A DNA stretch of 13,873 bases from Pyrinomonadaceae bacterium (GTDB taxonomy: Bacteria > Acidobacteriota > Blastocatellia > Pyrinomonadales > Pyrinomonadaceae), in NCBI GenBank assembly GCA_018060305.1, contig JAGOWF010000004.1:7540-21412 (forward strand), read 5' to 3'. The position numbers and the translations under genes were made by a program. Below the pieces are notes generated by a model, which saw nothing but the letters and a program-made list of their open reading frames with translations, had not been told where the DNA came from and ran no database searches. Of this stretch, positions 1 to 6,481 are shown one piece after another; position 1 is the stretch's first letter, and the number at the start of each line of letters is the position of its first letter.

Positions 1-830
1 TGCATCGTTCTCGCCACGCCGTAACCCAATTTTCTCGAAGCTTCCTGTTGGAGCGTTGAGGTCGTAAACGGTGGGGCCGGAGTGCGTTTGCCCGGCTTTA
101 CTCGAATATCAGTTACCTGATAATCCGCCCCGATACATCCCTGCAAAAATCTTTCCGCATCCTCAGGACTGTCTTGCTTTCTACCTTCGGCTTTGAAGGT
201 TACCTGCTTTCCGGTGATGTCATCGGCAAAAAACAAGCCCTCAATTTTGAAATGGCTTTCCTGTTGAAATGCGTTGATCTCACGTTCCCGGTCGGCGATC
301 AGCCGGACTGCGACGCTCTGAACGCGTCCGGCACTCAGATTCTTATTGCTCGTACTGATCTTGCGCCACAGCACGGGGCTCAATTCGAATCCGACTATGC
401 GATCCAGCACCCGACGGGCCTGCTGCGCCATCACGAGGTTCATGTTCACGGTGCGCGGGCTATTTACCGCCGCTTCGATCGCAGGCCTTGTGATCTCATG
501 AAACACGATCCGCTTGGTCGATACCGGATCAAGGCCCAGCACCTCGCACAGATGCCAACTGATAGCTTCGCCCTCACGATCCTCGTCCGTTGCGAGCCAG
601 ACTTCGTCCGATCCTTTTGCCAGCGACCTCAGTTCGCTGACGACCTTCTTCTTTTCATCAGGAATAATATAGCGAGGTTCAAAATCGTTTTCGATATCGA
701 TCCCCATGCCGGCCTTCTCCAGGTCGCGGATATGGCCATAGCAGCTATTTACCTGAAAATCCGCTCCGAGGATCTTTTCGATGGTCTTTGCTTTTGCAGG
801 GCTTTCAACTATTAACAGATTCTTTGACAT
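1..830 (-). CDS. topA: DNA topoisomerase I, N-terminal part (cut by window edge)
   Basis: Type IA topoisomerase, which relaxes negative supercoils by cutting and passing single strands in the cytoplasm. The minus frame is open from the ATG at 830 to the window edge, giving 276 codons. The Toprim domain starts at residue 4 (LLIVESPAKAKTIEKIL, catalytic Glu9), and the acidic metal-binding triad lies in TDEDREGE (residues 81-88). Residues 136-180 carry the family motif with QQARRVLDRIVGFELSP and SAGRVQSVA. The active-site tyrosine domain and any C-terminal zinc fingers lie beyond the edge. The ATG gives the usual family N-terminus; the upstream ACGAAG is only a weak ribosome site. It lies 114 nt downstream of dprA in the same direction, the dprA-topA order common in bacteria, so the two may be co-transcribed. 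I see no defect in the visible part. Confidence 0.97.
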   Translation of the reverse strand, partial: MSKNLLIVESPAKAKTIEKILGADFQVNSCYGHIRDLEKAGMGIDIENDFEPRYIIPDEKKKVVSELRSLAKGSDEVWLATDEDREGEAISWHLCEVLGLDPVSTKRIVFHEITRPAIEAAVNSPRTVNMNLVMAQQARRVLDRIVGFELSPVLWRKISTSNKNLSAGRVQSVAVRLIADREREINAFQQESHFKIEGLFFADDITGKQVTFKAEGRKQDSPEDAERFLQGCIGADYQVTDIRVKPGKRTPAPPFTTSTLQQEASRKLGYGVARTM

Positions 831-944
831 ACTTCGTGCAAAAAAATGCGCCGGTCCGCCTGATCTCGCACCCGACGCTTAAGACTACTAACACCTCGTT
901 CGCGATGTTGTCAATCCGGATTCAGAAAGAAGGTGTTTTGCGGA

Positions 945-2072
945 TCACGTCCGCCGGGCGTAATGCTTGCCCGGCAGCACGCGTATGAGATCGCGGATGT
1001 CGAGGCTCACCAGCGCGGCGTTGAGGTCGCCAAAGGACAGTGAGCTTGATTCGAGAAGTATGTCGATATGCGTGGGCTCATCGGGGTTTAGGATGTCCCA
1101 GACCTTGCGTTCCTGCGGGTTGAGATCGGCCGGAACGAGTGCCTGTTGCGGTCGTTCTGACACGTCCTTTTCCTTATCTATGGGCGGCGGCAAAATCGTC
1201 GCGGCGATCTCGGATGGCAATTCGGCAACCACGTCCTGCCATTGCTGGACGAGTTTGGCCCCGCTCTTGATAAGGTAATTCGTTCCGAAAGAATTGCCCG
1301 ACGTAATGTTGCCGGGCACGGCCATCACATCGCGGCCCTGCTCGGTCGCCAGCCGTGCGGTGATAAGCGAGCCGCTTCGCTCTGACGCCTCAACGATCAG
1401 CACGCCGTAGCTGAGGCCGCTGATAATGCGGTTGCGAAACGGGAAATGCTCGGCCAGCGGCGGTGTGCCCAGCGGAAATTGCGTTACGATGCAGCCGCCC
1501 GTATCGAGTATCTCTTGAACCAGCTTGGTATTCTCGCGAGGGTAGTATCGGTCAAGGCCCGTTCCCATCACGCCGATCGTTCTGCCCCGGCCGCGGATCG
1601 CCCCGCGATGAGCCGCCGAGTCGATCCCGCGTGCAAGGCCCGAGACTATGGTTATGCCGCGCGAGGCGAGGTCGCGGCTGAGCATTTCGGCAGCGTTCTC
1701 GCCATAGGTCGAGCACATACGTGAACCGATCACGCCGACACACGGCTGATCGACGCACGCCTGCCAATCGCCCTTCACATACAACACCGGCGGCGGATCG
1801 GCGATCTCCCTTAACAATGTCGGGTAGCTGCCGTCGTCAAGTATCAGCACATCGCCGCCGAGCTTTTTGACAAGGTTCAACTCGTCGGCGGCACGTTCGT
1901 GAAACTCACGTTTAATGATGCTGTCTGTTGTTTCCGGCTTGAGCCGCAGCGATTCGAGCTCCGTCCGGCGAGCATGAAAGACACCGGACGCCGAACCAAA
2001 CCGCTCAAGCAGCTTCGTCGCCGCCCGCGGCCCAACACCGGGCGTCATGTTCAGTGCGATCCAACTTATCAT
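945..2072 (-). CDS. dprA: DNA processing protein DprA (Smf)
   Basis: DprA binds incoming single-stranded DNA and loads RecA during natural transformation. The 375-residue product has three parts. Residues 1-60 form an N-terminal helix-hairpin-helix/SAM-like region (TPGVGPRAATKLLERFG). Residues 75-285 are the Rossmann-like DNA-binding domain, with GVIGSRMCSTYG at 113-124, SGLARGIDSAAHRGA at 144-158, PFRNRIISGLS at 211-221 and EASERSGSLITARLA at 228-242. Residues 315-370 form a C-terminal winged-helix (DML1-type) domain. Length is normal. The ATG at 2072 is the only start in the frame, because a TAA lies upstream. It follows directly on an AATCCAAAATCCAAA repeat and has no Shine-Dalgarno motif. 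Homologues often have a few more residues ahead of the WIALNMTPGV part, so the native start may have been altered by the repeat insertion. topA follows 114 nt downstream. Confidence 0.96.
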   Translation of the reverse strand: MISWIALNMTPGVGPRAATKLLERFGSASGVFHARRTELESLRLKPETTDSIIKREFHERAADELNLVKKLGGDVLILDDGSYPTLLREIADPPPVLYVKGDWQACVDQPCVGVIGSRMCSTYGENAAEMLSRDLASRGITIVSGLARGIDSAAHRGAIRGRGRTIGVMGTGLDRYYPRENTKLVQEILDTGGCIVTQFPLGTPPLAEHFPFRNRIISGLSYGVLIVEASERSGSLITARLATEQGRDVMAVPGNITSGNSFGTNYLIKSGAKLVQQWQDVVAELPSEIAATILPPPIDKEKDVSERPQQALVPADLNPQERKVWDILNPDEPTHIDILLESSSLSFGDLNAALVSLDIRDLIRVLPGKHYARRT

Positions 2073-2101
2073 TTTGGATTTTGGATTGCCGATTTTGGAT
2101 T
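2071..2101. repeat. Left AATCCAAAATC-type repeat block of the four-helix element
   Basis: Read on the minus strand this is three copies of AATCCAAAATC-like units separated by GGC (TGAATCCAAAATCGGC, then AATCCAAAATCCAAAAT). It begins inside the stop codon of the frameshifted four-helix gene and ends within the first base of the dprA start codon. The same unit occurs in the opposite orientation at 2461-2496, so the two blocks form imperfect inverted repeats around the four-helix gene. They are seen directly; their role as element ends is inference. Confidence 0.8.
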
Positions 2102-2456
2102 CATCGTTTCCGCGCTCGGAGAGTCTTTATTGACGCGACTACCATCGCCACGATCTCATCAATATCAGAATAGAGAATAGCAAGCCGCTCTTGCGAAACG
2201 ATCCCCGACTCAATCAACAGCTCGATCCAAAACAGGCTTTCGTCCGCTTCTTCTTCAACAATGGTCAGCTTGTTAATAATGTCGGCTGTCGATTTTGCGC
2301 GGCAGGCTGCCGATAGTTTGCCCCAATTGACGTTCCCGATCTCAGAAGTTGCCGCCCGATCGTCTCGGCAACATAGTTCCTTGGAAGTGCCTGAACGACT
2401 TTGATGACTCGCTGTGCAATGTCCTTAGTCCTGCGTTTGAACTCAACCTCATTCAT
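2101..2456 (-). pseudogene. Four-helix-bundle protein (23S rRNA IVS type), frameshifted
   Basis: Small family found in 23S rRNA intervening sequences and scattered through many genomes (TIGR02436 type); molecular role unknown, with oligomeric helix bundles known for relatives. From the ATG at 2456 the product begins MNEVEFKRRTKDIAQRV and reaches the signature RSGTSIGANYR. The frame then breaks at 2310/2311. In the other frame the usual continuation is intact: AACRAKSTADIINKL, then VEEEADESLFWIELL, ending ARKR and TGA at 2101-2103. One missing base (GG in place of an expected GGG in the Arg-Ala codons) explains the break; repaired, the protein would have 118 residues, normal for the family. 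It could be a true pseudogene or a consensus base error in the assembly. A TTG at 2468 is an alternative upstream start but lies in the repeat block. It runs in the same direction as selC and dprA. Confidence 0.85.
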
Positions 2457-2460
2457 ATTG

Positions 2461-2496
2461 CAATCCAAAATCTAAAATCGGAAATCCAAAATCGAT
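2461..2496. repeat. Right AATCCAAAATC-type repeat block of the four-helix element
   Basis: On the plus strand this reads CAATCCAAAATCTAAAATC, then GGAAATCCAAAATCGAT, inverted relative to the block at 2071-2101. It touches the CCA end of the selenocysteine tRNA gene at 2497 and overlaps the promoter/leader position of the four-helix gene. Confidence 0.8.
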
Positions 2497-2594
2497 TGGC
2501 GGAGGCGTGTGGGAGTCGAACCCACCTGAGCGTACTCTCGCACGCTCACTACGGTTTTGAAGACCGCGCCCATCACCGGACAAGCCGCGCCTCC
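2497..2594 (-). tRNA. selC: Selenocysteine tRNA (anticodon TCA)
   Basis: This 98-nt gene has the features of bacterial tRNA-Sec. The acceptor is GGAGGCG paired with CGCCTCC, with G as discriminator and CCA encoded at 2499-2497. The long D stem is GCTTGT/ATGGGC with several G-T pairs. The anticodon loop CTTCAAA sits between GCGGT and ACCGT, giving TCA, which reads UGA. A long variable arm has the 6-bp stem GAGCGT/ACGCTC, and the T arm is GTGGG-TTCGACT-CCCAC. Overall it resembles E. coli selC in order and length. The eighth acceptor pair expected in bacterial tRNA-Sec is a C-A mismatch here. It implies that the host has a selenocysteine system (selA, selB, selD elsewhere); no Sec-dependent gene is seen in this window. 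Confidence 0.95.
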
Positions 2595-2617
2595 ATTTGA
2601 AATCTCAGATCTCAAAT
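2595..2617. repeat. Imperfect palindrome touching the 5' end of selC
   Basis: The 11-nt arms ATTTGAAATCT (2595-2605) and AGATCTCAAAT (2607-2617) are inverted copies with one mismatch around a single central base. The palindrome starts at the base next to the first nucleotide of the tRNA. It could be a processing or regulatory site, or the remnant of a repeat insertion. Function unknown. Confidence 0.6.
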
Positions 2618-2645
2618 TGAACCCACCAGATCCCAGACCTTCTCA

Positions 2646-3785
2646 CTATTCCTGACCCAGCAACAGCGTAACGAGCGTCGCCCGCCTTGCGATATCGCTA
2701 ACTAGAATATGCTCATCGAGCCTATGAGCGCCGTCTCCTTCCAAGCCGAGCCCATCGAGGACCGGGACGCCGAGGGCGGCGACAAAATTGCCGTCCGACG
2801 CGCCGCCGACCTGCGTCTCGCCAAGTTCGTAACCAAAGCTGGCGGCGATGTCTCTGGCCTTTTGATAAAGTTCGATAACGGCCTCGGTTCGTTCGAGCGG
2901 CGGACGATTGATCGCACCGAGCAGCTCGAGTGAGACACGAGCGTCGGTCGTCGTTAGCGACCTTAATGCTTCTTCGACGCGTTCGGCCTCGCCAGTATTT
3001 GAAAACCTCACGTCTATATCGCACTCGGCTCGGTCCGGAATGACGTTGGTTGTCGTCCCGCCGTGAAAGGTCGTCACGTTGACCGTCGTGCCGACGGACG
3101 CATCTGCTAGCGCGTGAATGTTGTCCACCTGCCGAGCGAGCTCGGCGACGGCATTAGCGCCTTTCTCAGGATCGAGGCCCGCATGGGCCGGAATACCGTG
3201 GGCGATGAGCCTGAACATTCCCGTGCCTTTACGAGCGGTCTTTACGCGACCGGCGGCCGACGGCTCGGGGATGAGGCAGCATTCGGCATTGGCGGCCTCG
3301 CGTTCGACGATCGCACGGCCCGTGCGGCTGCCGACCTCTTCGTCGCAGGACAGGACAATATTCACCGGCCGCTGCGGCGCGGTTCGAGTCTCGGCAAAAT
3401 AGCGAAAGGCCTCGATCATCAGGATGATATTGGCCTTCATGTCAAAAGTGCCGCATCCGTATAGCCTGTCGCCCTCGATCCGCGTCGGGTTCTTCTCCTT
3501 TGTGCCTACGGCGTGGACGGTGTCTGTGTGGCCGAGCAGCATCGTGCACGGCCCTTCGCCCGGAAACGCCCTGATGATCAGATGCGTGCCGACACCGTCG
3601 GCCTCGACATGCTCAAACTCCAAATCGGTCGGCAATTCACGAAGGCGAGCCTCGATCCAGTCAACGACGGCGGCGCTTAGCTCACAGTCGTAGGACGGCG
3701 ATTCCAACTCGACGATCTCGCGGATCGCGTCGGTAATGGCCGATTCTCGGCGCGTGAAATATTCAAGAACTTCCTGCGGCGTCAT
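2646..3785 (-). CDS. M20-family zinc metallopeptidase (carboxypeptidase G2-like)
   Basis: A 379-residue di-zinc exopeptidase or amidohydrolase of the M20 group, closest by eye to glutamate carboxypeptidase (CPG2/ArgE/DapE relatives). Metal and catalytic residues are present in order: His86 and Asp88 in GHTDT, Asp115 in YGCGTFDMK, Glu149/Glu150 in SCDEEVGS, Glu174 in IPEPSA and His354 in DGAHRLDEH. The central dimerisation (lid) domain spans about 185-295 and includes IPAHAGLDPEKGANA. The DMK motif is followed by AN, whereas many family members have GG. There is no signal peptide, so it is probably cytoplasmic; the substrate cannot be told from sequence. The ATG at 3785 overlaps the nuclease stop codon (ATGA), indicating translational coupling. 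The reading frame stays open for 91 codons further upstream, but that stretch is antisense-free overlap with the nuclease gene and has no family similarity. Confidence 0.93.
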   Translation of the reverse strand: MTPQEVLEYFTRRESAITDAIREIVELESPSYDCELSAAVVDWIEARLRELPTDLEFEHVEADGVGTHLIIRAFPGEGPCTMLLGHTDTVHAVGTKEKNPTRIEGDRLYGCGTFDMKANIILMIEAFRYFAETRTAPQRPVNIVLSCDEEVGSRTGRAIVEREAANAECCLIPEPSAAGRVKTARKGTGMFRLIAHGIPAHAGLDPEKGANAVAELARQVDNIHALADASVGTTVNVTTFHGGTTTNVIPDRAECDIDVRFSNTGEAERVEEALRSLTTTDARVSLELLGAINRPPLERTEAVIELYQKARDIAASFGYELGETQVGGASDGNFVAALGVPVLDGLGLEGDGAHRLDEHILVSDIARRATLVTLLLGQE

Positions 3786-4732
3786 TTTGCGGCAAAAACG
3801 GTATTGAACAACTCCCCCATGCGATATCCGGCGAGCGCGAGCCGCTCTTCGCTGATCTTCAGAGCCTTTTTCTTGTATTTCGCCGACGGCGTCTGAAAAC
3901 GACCGAGATCCGCGGAAAAAACGTCTGTCTGTGAGATCTTGAGGCTCTCGGCCGTCCACGCTGCAAACTCTCCTGCCGCAAGCCGCTCCTGCAGCTTCTC
4001 GAACGTATATCGTTTCATTATCTTCTGCGCTATCGGCTCGACATAGGTGGCATCGCACAGGTCATCCTTATTTGGCATGCTGTGAACGATTATCGAGTCC
4101 CAAAACGAGTGAAGGTTCCGCTGCCTGTTTCGAGGAGTGCCCTGCGGCGTCAGGAGAAAGAGATTTCCGCCCTGATCGCCCTTTGGCTCGGTCTCGGTCA
4201 CGCGTGCAGATGTATGAAGCGGCTGATGCAGGTCGCCGATAATATGTTCGATCCAGGCGATAGCGACCGCCTTTTGCGGATCGGAGGCGTTGCTTTTGAG
4301 GACATCGGAATATTCGGCGAGTTTTTCCAGAGCCTTGCCGCCGTCATTTGGGGGCTGCAGAGTTTCGATCTTCCCGTCCTTGAGCGTCCAGAATGAGTCG
4401 GAATAATGCCAATTCGAACGATGGTATTTGCGATACCGGACCTCAAAATCACGGTCGCGGACGATGTCGCCCCATGTCGCTATCATCATAAAATACTGAC
4501 GTTTACGCGCCTCCTCGCTTTGCGAGCCGTAGCTGACGAAGAAGGTCGGTATGTCAGAATCCTCCGCAGCCGCCAGCAGCGTCTTGACGACACGCTCGCG
4601 AACCTCGGGACTCATCCGCTGCCACGCAATATACGCGATGATCTCATGCCCCACGTTATCCCACGAAAAGGCCGGCGCCGTCAGCGTCAGCAGCACGAGG
4701 GCCACCGCGGCTGCACTCCACACTCGTTTCAT
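3782..4732 (-). CDS. Secreted S1/P1-type zinc nuclease
   Basis: A 316-residue S1/P1 nuclease-family protein, a three-zinc phosphodiesterase acting on single-stranded DNA/RNA and 3' nucleotides. A signal peptide covers residues 1-23 (KR, hydrophobic core, AFS end). The mature protein would begin with Trp24, as in P1 nuclease, where the N-terminal Trp binds zinc. Other ligands fit the family: His29, Asp89 (TWGD), His109 (NWHY), His163 and Asp167 (IEHIIGDLHQ), His173 (PLH), His208 and Asp212 (NLHSFWD), plus GDQGGN at 185-190. The start is supported by AGGAG 6-7 nt upstream of the ATG. It is the first gene of a pair whose second member is the M20 peptidase (4-nt overlap). That suggests nutrient scavenging, but this is inference, as only the nuclease is predicted to be exported. 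Confidence 0.95.
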   Translation of the reverse strand: MKRVWSAAAVALVLLTLTAPAFSWDNVGHEIIAYIAWQRMSPEVRERVVKTLLAAAEDSDIPTFFVSYGSQSEEARKRQYFMMIATWGDIVRDRDFEVRYRKYHRSNWHYSDSFWTLKDGKIETLQPPNDGGKALEKLAEYSDVLKSNASDPQKAVAIAWIEHIIGDLHQPLHTSARVTETEPKGDQGGNLFLLTPQGTPRNRQRNLHSFWDSIIVHSMPNKDDLCDATYVEPIAQKIMKRYTFEKLQERLAAGEFAAWTAESLKISQTDVFSADLGRFQTPSAKYKKKALKISEERLALAGYRMGELFNTVFAAK

Positions 4733-4896
4733 ACGTTTCTCCTGATCGAATCCGTTCTCAAGAGTTTATCGAATAACTGCCGAGAGAGAAAGATTCCTCC
4801 GTGCGCAGAACGAAGTATCAAACCTTTTTCAACGGTAATTCATCATACAGTTGCAAATATTTTCCGGTTTATCGTTCATAAAGGGGGAAGCGGAAA

Positions 4897-5157
4897 ATGA
4901 TGATGCGAAATTTTTTGGAACAAAGTTTGACATTCGGACGTTTAATTGATAGAAATGACGATTCGTCTGCGAAGCCGATAGGCATTATGGCCTCACTATT
5001 CGGCTGCTGGCACAAGGATATGAGCCGGCCGTTTACGACGAAACAAGGTTCTTATCGCGTGTGCACGAATTGCGGAGCACGCAGGAGGTTTGACACTAAG
5101 AGTTTTAAGACATTGGGGCGCTTCTACTCTGCCCCATTCGGCGACGCCCGGCCGTAA
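4897..5157 (+). CDS. Small CxxC protein of unknown function
   Basis: An 86-residue protein with a core around FGCWHKDMSRPF and CTNCGARRRFD, a single CxxC pair with an additional Cys-Trp-His upstream, which together could bind one zinc. I recall similar short proteins from Acidobacteriota genomes, but none with a known role. The ATG at 4897 is one of three tandem ATG codons and follows GGGGGAAGCGG. A second plausible start is the ATG at 4987, which would give a 56-residue protein beginning MASLFGCWHK, closer to the conserved part. The first 30 residues look unconserved. A strong hairpin terminator lies 60 nt downstream. Confidence 0.7.
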   Translation: MMMRNFLEQSLTFGRLIDRNDDSSAKPIGIMASLFGCWHKDMSRPFTTKQGSYRVCTNCGARRRFDTKSFKTLGRFYSAPFGDARP

Positions 5158-5215
5158 AGATCACAGGGCGATTCATAACAACCCTCAATAATACCTACCT
5201 AAAAATAGACCTACC

Positions 5216-5256
5216 GGGTGCGGCAACTGACAAAGTGGCCGCACCCTTTCTCTTTT
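5216..5256 (+). terminator. Rho-independent terminator between convergent genes
   Basis: The stem GGGTGCGGC (5216-5224) pairs perfectly with GCCGCACCC (5238-5246) around a 13-nt loop, followed at once by TTTCTCTTTT. It ends the small CxxC gene. For the opposite direction the T-rich part (CTATTTTT) starts about ten bases after the stem, so it may also weakly stop the SH3 gene, whose TAA overlaps the T tract. Confidence 0.9.
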
Positions 5257-5962
5257 AGTAGTTAAGGTATTTATCAAATACCCAGCCCGAATAGCCATTA
5301 TAGCTCGCACGGCACCAACGGCCGCCGCCTGAGGGCGCAAGGCATCCGCCGACTGTGACCGAGGCTCCGTGTGGTATCTGCAGGATTCGTCCACCTACGG
5401 AGCTGCTCGGATATGTGCGAAGGGCCAGGAATCCATCGCCGGGCGAGTTAACCCGGGCCGAACGCGTCGACGTCTGATTTGGCAGTGTTAGCGGTATATC
5501 GGCCGGGCGATTTGTGTTCTTTTGCTCATTGAGCTTTTTTTCGAGATCGGCGATCTGCTTGCGAAGTTCGTCAGTTTCAGTGACAGACGGGAGCGGGCTG
5601 GGCGATGCCGCCGGCCTGTTTGTATTGAGATTGTTCACCACGACGTTGTCGCCGCGACCCGAATTGTAATAGAGCACACCCGCAAGCGCGAGGCCGACGA
5701 TCACCAAGATAACCAGAACAAGCAGGCCGATCACTACTTTCAGGACGGTGCCCGATGAACCGCCCGCCGGCCGCTGGTCCACGGTTGGCTGTGTGATGAT
5801 CGGCTGTGTCTGCGGGATATTGACCCTCAGCGGATCGCCGCCCGAGCGGACAACGGTAGCTTCCTCGGCCGGCGAGAGATCTGTGAGCGTTGCCCCGTCC
5901 GAGAGGCAGTAACTCAGCGATGCATCTGTATAGGTCGTTCCGCACGATGGGCACTGTTTCAT
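5255..5962 (-). CDS. Membrane-anchored zinc-ribbon / SH3b-domain protein
   Basis: A 235-residue protein in four parts. A short zinc-ribbon-like head has Cys4, Cys7 and Cys19, with Asp22 where a fourth Cys is expected. A Pro/Gln/Thr-rich linker leads to one membrane helix (about 73-98, Val/Leu/Ile-rich). Next comes an Asn/Pro/Ser stretch with a short coiled coil (about 129-149, ELRKQIADLEKKL). The C-terminal bacterial SH3 (SH3b) domain covers about 168-235, with GFLALRTYPSS and GYSGWVFDKYL. The expected topology is head in the cytoplasm and SH3 outside, where such domains often contact peptidoglycan. The head sequence CPSCGTTYTDASLSYCLSDG resembles many acidobacterial proteins. The ATG at 5962 has no ribosome site but sits 8 nt after a promoter -10 box, so the message may be leaderless. 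Confidence 0.85.
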   Translation of the reverse strand: MKQCPSCGTTYTDASLSYCLSDGATLTDLSPAEEATVVRSGGDPLRVNIPQTQPIITQPTVDQRPAGGSSGTVLKVVIGLLVLVILVIVGLALAGVLYYNSGRGDNVVVNNLNTNRPAASPSPLPSVTETDELRKQIADLEKKLNEQKNTNRPADIPLTLPNQTSTRSARVNSPGDGFLALRTYPSSSVGGRILQIPHGASVTVGGCLAPSGGGRWCRASYNGYSGWVFDKYLNY

Positions 5963-5970
5963 ACGGGCTA

Positions 5971-5999
5971 TTTATAATTCACTTTGCCGCCGTTGGCAA
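5971..5999 (-). promoter_or_regulatory. Sigma-70-like promoter for the zinc-ribbon/SH3 gene
   Basis: On the minus strand TTGCCA (5999-5994) is followed after 17 bases by TATAAA (5976-5971). The ATG lies 8 nt after the -10 box, so transcription would begin at or one base before the start codon. This fits the missing Shine-Dalgarno motif. The promoter is read by eye only. Confidence 0.6.
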
Positions 6000-6057
6000 A
6001 CTATTCCATTGCTTCGGTATCATTAGAACCACTAATCAGATGAAGGAGAAGAAACCT

Positions 6058-6453
6058 ATGGTTGAGAATGAAACAGATCCCGGTGTGTCGAAAGGTGCCC
6101 TTTGGGGCGGCCGGATTATCAGCATTTTGCCATGCCTGCTGATGCTGATGAGCGCGTCGATGAAGTTCATCAAGCCGGCGGGCTTTGATGAGGGCCTTGC
6201 ACATCTTGGCTGGACAGCCGAAAAGACTGCCTACATCGGTATCGTCGAGATCGCCTGCGTGCTGGTCTATCTTATTCCGCGAACAGCCGTTGTCGGGGCG
6301 ATATTGATCACAGGATACATGGGCGGAGCAATAGCCACTCACGTCCGTGTCGGTGATCCGTTCTGGGTGCCGATCATTATCGGTATTGTTGTTTGGGGCG
6401 GCCTATGGCTGCGCGATCCTCGCGTGAAGCAACTCATTCCGATCACGAAATAA
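6058..6453 (+). CDS. DoxX-like integral membrane protein
   Basis: A 131-residue, four-helix membrane protein of the DoxX/DoxX-like family. Hydrophobic segments lie at about 19-37, 56-74, 78-96 and 102-118. Typical features are SASMKFIKP after the first helix, a GLAHLGW-like loop, the EIACVL segment and THVRVGDP before the last helix. The exact function is unknown; relatives have been linked to redox or quinone-related roles. The ATG at 6058 is chosen because AAGGAG lies 9 nt upstream; the frame is open back to 5890, but that part overlaps the promoter of the divergent SH3 gene and shows no family similarity. The MATE gene begins 28 nt downstream and the two are probably one operon. Confidence 0.88.
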   Translation: MVENETDPGVSKGALWGGRIISILPCLLMLMSASMKFIKPAGFDEGLAHLGWTAEKTAYIGIVEIACVLVYLIPRTAVVGAILITGYMGGAIATHVRVGDPFWVPIIIGIVVWGGLWLRDPRVKQLIPITK

Positions 6454-6481
6454 AAGGAGTTAGACCCATTTTCGGCTAAAG

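Larger units (their letters stand above)
2071..2496 (-). mobile_element. Putative small insertion unit: four-helix-bundle (23S IVS-type) gene between inverted repeats
   Basis: A 426-bp block holds one small gene of the 23S-rRNA-intervening-sequence/four-helix-bundle family, bracketed by AATCCAAAATC-type inverted repeats. It fits without spare bases between the CCA end of selC (2497) and the start codon of dprA (2072). There is no transposase, recombinase or reverse transcriptase, so movement would depend on something elsewhere. I did not find an obvious target-site duplication. That it is a mobile unit is inferred from gene type, bracketing repeats and tight fit; the alternative is a resident gene with repetitive flanks. 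Confidence 0.45.

Noticed and set aside
174..815. Long plus-strand open frame of 213 codons
   Set aside because: It is antisense to topA, whose minus-strand product carries the complete Toprim motifs; the plus-strand product has no recognisable feature.
3786..4058. 91-codon upstream extension of the M20 peptidase frame
   Set aside because: It lies inside the S1/P1 nuclease gene in another frame and has no similarity to M20 proteins; the ATG in the ATGA overlap gives the normal family start.
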